DNA from: an uncultured delta proteobacterium
GTDB taxonomy: Bacteria; Myxococcota_A; Bradymonadia; REDH01
Direction of reading: 5' to 3'
DNA length: 5,075 nt
Assembly: GCA_903912275.1 (NCBI GenBank)
Contig: CAIWGR010000170.1
Coordinates: 1 to 5,075 of the forward strand
The notes under the pieces: model-generated
Told to the model about the DNA's origin: nothing
Databases searched by the model: none
Seen by the model: the letters and a program-made list of their open reading frames with translations, nothing else
In this document: in pieces, positions 1 to 5,075 of the stretch
Numbering within the stretch: position 1 is the stretch's first letter
Layout of the letters: every line of letters starts with the position of its first letter
Translations under genes and position numbers: made by a program

Positions 1-654
1 TATGCGCTTGCCGGGGCGCTGCGGGGCTACCCGCAACGGGTGTTGGCCTTCCGTGCATCGGTATCGACGGCGCTGTCGAACGGCGCGATCGAGCCTTCTG
101 AGGTGGAGTTTCTGCGCGAGATGCAGGGCGTGCTCGGGATTCACGAGAGCGATGTCGCCCGTGCCTTTGATGAGATCCAGGGGAGCGCTGAGGCTGCCTG
201 GCCGGAGCGAGTTGTGCCGGTGGATGCCTATCTCGACTGCCTGCTGATGGCGGGGATGAGCGATGGCCACTTTGCCGACATCGAGCTCGCGACGGTCATC
301 GCCTTCATCCTGTCGCGGCCGGAGTTTGACGGTCTGCCGGAGGAGCACATCCGTGCAAGCATTGAGCACCGCCTGGAGGAGTTCAGCCGCCGCGGTGTAG
401 AGGGGCGCCTAGCAGAGCTCGGCGCCGAGTTTGTGACGGACGAAGAGCGCGAGAATGCCTATGGATTGGCGCTCTCCATTACGATGGCGGACGCGGAGCT
501 CGACGCAGAGGAGCGGGAGTTTCTGCTGCATCTGCGACGGGCGCTGGGCATTGCCGACGAGCGGGCCGCAGCGATGCGCGATGCGGTCTGCTTTGACGAA
601 GTCGGTTCGGAGAGCGGCGGTTGCGACGACGACGACATGCCGGACGAGCCCTAA
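1..654 (+). CDS. TerB-like protein, 5' end missing (tandem TerB-type repeats)
   Basis: The frame is open from the left edge to TAA at 652-654, giving 217 residues. A GTG at 40 could start a 204-residue protein. However, the residues before it (YALAGALRGY) continue a repeat that matches the region before the second copy, so the true start is probably upstream. The visible protein is mostly acidic and helical. About residues 14-57 (LSNGAIEPSEVEFL, then VLGIHESDVARAF) match about 153-193 (MADAELDAEEREFL, then ALGIADERAAAM). A complete TerB-type unit spans about 73-193, with its other half-repeat at about 75-110 (MSDGHFADIE). TerB-like domains are helical, often bind divalent metal through acidic residues, and occur in tellurite-resistance and many membrane-linked proteins; their exact role is often unknown. 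There is no signal peptide or membrane segment in the visible part, so it is probably cytoplasmic. The C-terminus is a low-complexity acidic tail with DDDD. A link to the ccm genes downstream is not shown by the sequence. Confidence 0.8.
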   Translation, partial: YALAGALRGYPQRVLAFRASVSTALSNGAIEPSEVEFLREMQGVLGIHESDVARAFDEIQGSAEAAWPERVVPVDAYLDCLLMAGMSDGHFADIELATVIAFILSRPEFDGLPEEHIRASIEHRLEEFSRRGVEGRLAELGAEFVTDEERENAYGLALSITMADAELDAEEREFLLHLRRALGIADERAAAMRDAVCFDEVGSESGGCDDDDMPDEP

Positions 655-667
655 AGCAGCGCGGCTT

Positions 668-684
668 GCTTGCGCGGTGCAAGC
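668..684 (+). other. Small hairpin in the gap before ccmE
   Basis: GCTTGC at 668-673 pairs perfectly with GCAAGC at 679-684 around the 5-base loop GCGGT. Two G-T wobble pairs could extend the base. It lies 13 bases after the stop of the TerB-like gene. No run of T follows, so it is not a canonical intrinsic terminator. It may be a weak RNA structure or chance in GC-rich DNA. Confidence 0.35.
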
Positions 685-702
685 GGTCGCCCTAGGTCGC
701 CC
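685..702 (+). repeat. 8-base direct repeat in the ccmE leader
   Basis: GGTCGCCC occurs at 685-692 and again at 695-702, separated by TA, so the copies are 10 bases apart, about one helical turn. This spacing is compatible with a tandem regulator site, but two short GC-rich copies can arise by chance. No -35/-10 pair is recognisable around it. Confidence 0.3.
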
Positions 703-720
703 ATGCCAAAGCGGGACAGC

Positions 721-725
721 AAGGA
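721..725 (+). promoter_or_regulatory. Ribosome binding site of ccmE
   Basis: AAGGA ends six bases before the ATG at 732, which is a good Shine-Dalgarno spacing and supports that start. A second ATG at 725 opens only a five-codon frame (M S H E R, stop) that overlaps the true start and is probably not meaningful. Confidence 0.7.
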
Positions 726-731
726 TGAGCC

Positions 732-1232
732 ATGAACGCTGATGAGAGACAAGCAGAGGTGGAGGCCGAAGAGGTCGCCTATCGCCGCCCGAAGGATGGC
801 AAGAGCAACCTGCGCTTCGTTGTGGCGATGGTGGTTGCGGCTGCGGCCGTGAGCGGCATCGCGTTCAGCTCGTTCGACAGCCAAGTCTACTTCTACACGG
901 TGGCCGAAGCGCAGGCGAAGGCGCCCGAGATCGGCAGCGATGAGTTCCGGATCAAGGGCAAGGTTGTGCGCGGCTCTCACTTCCTGAAGAAGGAGAGTCT
1001 GGACATCCACCACTTCCAGTTGGTGGAGGCCGATAAGGTGGTCGAGGTGGTCTTTGAGGGGCCGCTTCCCGATACCTTCACGGACGAGGCCGAGGTGGTT
1101 GCGCTGGGTCATATGGAGGCGCCAAATCTGTTTGTCGCGGAAGATGTCGTGGCCAAGTGCCCGTCGCGATACGATGCCAAGGCGCCGACCGGCGTCGGCG
1201 GTGCGAAGCACCCGGAAGGCATCCCCCGCTAG
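732..1232 (+). CDS. ccmE: Cytochrome c maturation heme chaperone CcmE, CXXXY type
   Basis: The 166-residue length is normal for CcmE (about 130-170). Residues 1-28 are a charged, acidic cytoplasmic tail. Residues 29-48 form one membrane anchor (FVVAMVVAAAAVSGIAF). Residues 50-140 form the small periplasmic beta-barrel (OB fold), with typical pieces such as FRIKGKVVRGS (72-82), HFQLVEADKVVEVVFEG (94-110) and LPDTF. CcmE receives heme from CcmC/CcmD, binds it covalently at the outer face of the inner membrane, and passes it to CcmF. In E. coli the binding residue is the His of HDENY. Here the same place, after VVAK, reads CPSRY: Cys143 replaces His and Tyr147 is kept. This is the CXXXY variant known from archaea and some deltaproteobacteria. 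The C-terminal tail is short and disordered (Gly/Pro/Lys). The gene stands 12 bases before the ccmF fusion and is surely co-transcribed with it. Start chosen from the AAGGA site at 721-725. Confidence 0.95.
   Translation: MNADERQAEVEAEEVAYRRPKDGKSNLRFVVAMVVAAAAVSGIAFSSFDSQVYFYTVAEAQAKAPEIGSDEFRIKGKVVRGSHFLKKESLDIHHFQLVEADKVVEVVFEGPLPDTFTDEAEVVALGHMEAPNLFVAEDVVAKCPSRYDAKAPTGVGGAKHPEGIPR
1158..1172 (+). other. Heme-attachment motif CXXXY of CcmE
   Basis: Codons 143-147 of ccmE read C-P-S-R-Y (TGC at 1158-1160, TAC at 1170-1172). They align with H-D-E-N-Y of E. coli CcmE through the shared preceding A-K. In the known family, the first residue forms the covalent bond to heme and the Tyr provides an axial ligand. 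That Cys does the attachment in this protein is inferred from studied CXXXY relatives. Confidence 0.9.
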
Positions 1233-1233
1233 C

Positions 1234-1239
1234 AAGGTG
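1234..1239 (+). promoter_or_regulatory. Ribosome binding site of the ccmF-ccmH fusion
   Basis: AAGGTG at 1234-1239 begins just after the ccmE stop (TAG 1230-1232) and lies five bases before ATG 1245. This supports the start and tight coupling to ccmE. Confidence 0.6.
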
Positions 1240-1244
1240 TCTGC

Positions 1245-3853
<2,609 letters not shown>

Positions 3854-3857
<4 letters not shown>

Positions 3858-4285
3858 AGCTGCTGCCGATCGCGGCTGCGTTGCTCTCGCTGGTGGTCAT
3901 CGCGCTGTCGCTCGCGCGGGCGTGGCGGCTGCTCCAGCAGGAGGGTGCGCGCAGGCTCGACAGCAGCGAAGACGAGGAGCTGCTTCGGCTGACGGAGCTT
4001 GCAGAGCGCCGCGCGCTCTTGCTGCAGCAGATGCGGAACATCCGGTTCGATGCCGAGATGGGGAAGATGAGCGAGCGGGATCGTGATGCGGTGCTGCGCC
4101 GGCTGGAGCGGCTGACGCTGGCGGTGTCGCGCGACCTCGATGCGCTCCGTGGCAGCGATGCGGATGAGGCGATGGCGCGGGAGGCGGTGGCTGCGGTGAC
4201 TGCTCCGATTCTTGCCGATGCCGATGCGGAGGGCTGGTCGGCTGTGGCGCGGCTCCGTCGCAAGAAGCTGGCGGGTGAAGGATGA
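3854..4285 (+). CDS. Small membrane-anchored coiled-coil protein, CcmI N-terminus-like
   Basis: This 143-residue protein begins with one hydrophobic helix (about 3-20, LLPIAAALLSLVVIALSL) followed by Arg-rich residues, so it is probably a single-pass inner-membrane protein. Residues 28-100 are charged and heptad-like, predicting a coiled coil. The stretch LLLQQMRNIRFDAEMGKMS (56-73) followed by ERDRDAVLRRLERL resembles the pattern L-x-x-I-x-x-L-x-x-D-x-x-x-G-K-(L/I)-S-x-x-D-Y. That pattern is common in the N-terminal region of CcmI/CycH and in small membrane proteins next to ccm genes. No TPR repeats are present, so it is much shorter than full CcmI. There are no cysteines or CXXCH motifs. 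The start is GTG in a GTGA overlap with the ccmF fusion, and the stop overlaps the next gene (ATGA), which strongly suggests a shared operon and a role in cytochrome assembly, perhaps as apocytochrome-handling partner. The gene is real with high confidence; its role is inferred. Confidence 0.75.
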
Positions 4286-5075
4286 GGCGGCGCAGCACGC
4301 TCCATGCGGCTCTGGCCTGTTGCGCTGCGCTGCTGCTGTCGGGCGCGGCCGTGGGTGCTGAGGGCTCGGGTGCGGTCGCATGGGAGAAGGGTGCCTTCTC
4401 TGCTGCCGCTGCGAAGGTGGCGACGAATGGTCCGCGGCCTGCTGCGCCTGCCGTGGCGGCCGCGCTGCCCGAGGGGTCGGGCGTGGTGCTCGACACCTCG
4501 CGTGTGACCGTGCGCGTGCGGGTGGAGCGGCTCGATGCGGCCTTCAAGCCGGTCGCTGCGGTTGGTCAGAAGGTGCAGGTGGATGTGATTGCGCCGCCGC
4601 ATCAGGTGATGACGACGCGTGAGGCGGTCACGGACGGCTCGGGCGACGCTGTGGTGGAGCTGCCGGTCATGCCGGGGCTGCAGGCCTTTGCGCGGGTCAC
4701 GGGCAGCGCCGATGTCTTCGCCAAGGCGGGGCTTTCGCTCGAGAGCGCGGGCGTGCAGGAGACGACCATCCGGTTGCTGGAGGAGACGGGCGACAAGAGC
4801 GCGGTCTTTGCCAGCCGGGTGGTGACGGTGCTAGAGGCCTCGGAGGACTTTGTGGCGGTGAGCCAGGTCTGGACGCTCTCCGTAGACCGTCCTGTGCGGT
4901 ATGTTTCTCCGCCGCTCGACAGGGCGAATCCTGCGACAGGTGCCATCGTGATTCCGCTGCCTGAGGGCGCCTCGGGGGTCGAGGTGGTGATGCCGCGCGA
5001 AGGTGCGACGGTGCTCGACGACTCGGTCTTCCTGCACATGAATGTGGAGCCGAGCTCGGGTGAGATGGCGAGGAA
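4282..5075 (+). CDS. Exported beta-rich protein of unknown function, 3' end missing
   Basis: ATG at 4282 overlaps the previous stop as ATGA (4282-4285). The frame stays open to the right edge for 264 codons plus two bases, so the protein is cut. Residues 1-26 are a clear Sec signal peptide: MRRR, a hydrophobic core (about 9-20, containing CC), then AVGA before EG. A lipobox is not convincing, so it is probably soluble in the periplasm or attached later. After an Ala/Pro-rich stretch (about 40-62) comes a beta-rich region. About 71-142 looks like a carboxypeptidase-regulatory or Ig-type fold, with VGQKVQVDVIAPP, TDGSGDAVVELP and a strand ending in FARVTG. A second beta-rich unit at about 195-262 holds WTLSVDRPVRYVSPP and IVIPLPEGASGVEVV, a pattern seen in exported proteins of deltaproteobacterial-type genomes. 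No heme motif, catalytic site or metal site is visible. Coupling to ccm genes suggests a periplasmic or envelope role near cytochrome assembly, but this is only inferred. Confidence 0.8.
   Translation, partial: MRRRSTLHAALACCAALLLSGAAVGAEGSGAVAWEKGAFSAAAAKVATNGPRPAAPAVAAALPEGSGVVLDTSRVTVRVRVERLDAAFKPVAAVGQKVQVDVIAPPHQVMTTREAVTDGSGDAVVELPVMPGLQAFARVTGSADVFAKAGLSLESAGVQETTIRLLEETGDKSAVFASRVVTVLEASEDFVAVSQVWTLSVDRPVRYVSPPLDRANPATGAIVIPLPEGASGVEVVMPREGATVLDDSVFLHMNVEPSSGEMAR

Noticed and set aside
40..42. GTG as the start of the TerB-like gene
   Set aside because: The frame is open to the left edge and residues before the GTG match the region before the second repeat copy. No good ribosome site precedes it.
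668..684. The hairpin as an intrinsic terminator of the TerB-like gene
   Set aside because: The stem is only six pairs and no T-tract follows it.
725..742. A five-codon leader frame overlapping the ccmE start
   Set aside because: It has no ribosome site of its own at good spacing and no regulatory codon pattern; it is probably chance.
4306..4320. A lipoprotein signal (LACC) in the last gene
   Set aside because: The Cys falls at residue 13, too early for a full hydrophobic core, and ALAC lacks the usual Leu at -3. A standard Sec cleavage near AVGA at about residue 26 fits better.

Overview
The window is GC-rich, strongly biased to G/C at third codon positions, and almost completely coding on the + strand. 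No RNA gene, CRISPR array, insertion sequence or integrase is visible. The gene content points to a bacterium with cytochrome c maturation (Ccm) System I or a variant of it. The CXXXY-type heme chaperone CcmE, and the Cys-rich CcmH variant that this window's CcmH resembles, suggest a deltaproteobacterial-type lineage in the broad sense (Myxococcota, Bradymonadota or Desulfobacterota-like). That placement is an inference from protein features, not a proven assignment.

Layout from left to right: (1) 1-654, the 3' part of a TerB-like protein whose start lies off the left edge. (2) 655-731, a 77-base gap with a small hairpin and an 8-base direct repeat, but no T-tract and no recognisable promoter. 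(3) 732-1232, ccmE, a membrane-anchored heme chaperone carrying Cys in place of the usual heme-binding His. (4) 1245-3857, an 870-residue protein made of a full 15-helix CcmF heme lyase fused at its C-terminus to a CcmH-type thiol domain. A signal-peptide-like segment lies at the junction. (5) 3854-4285, a small single-pass membrane protein with a coiled coil that resembles the N-terminal part of CcmI. (6) 4282 to the right edge, an exported beta-rich protein of unknown function, cut by the window end.

The last four genes look like one operon: a 12-base gap between ccmE and ccmF-H, then GTGA and ATGA overlaps. Functionally, CcmE should carry heme at the outer face of the inner membrane, the CcmF part should take that heme and attach it to apocytochrome c, and the fused CcmH part should keep the apocytochrome CXXCH cysteines reduced or hold the apoprotein. 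The small membrane protein could be an apocytochrome-handling subunit. The heme-export genes (ccmA, B, C, D) and the thioredoxin-like ccmG are not in the window.

The most interesting points are the CXXXY CcmE beside a recognisable but divergent CcmH domain (a combination that blurs System I and the so-called System I*), the single-polypeptide CcmF-CcmH fusion with a relic-like signal sequence inside it, and two uncharacterised proteins tightly coupled to the ccm genes.
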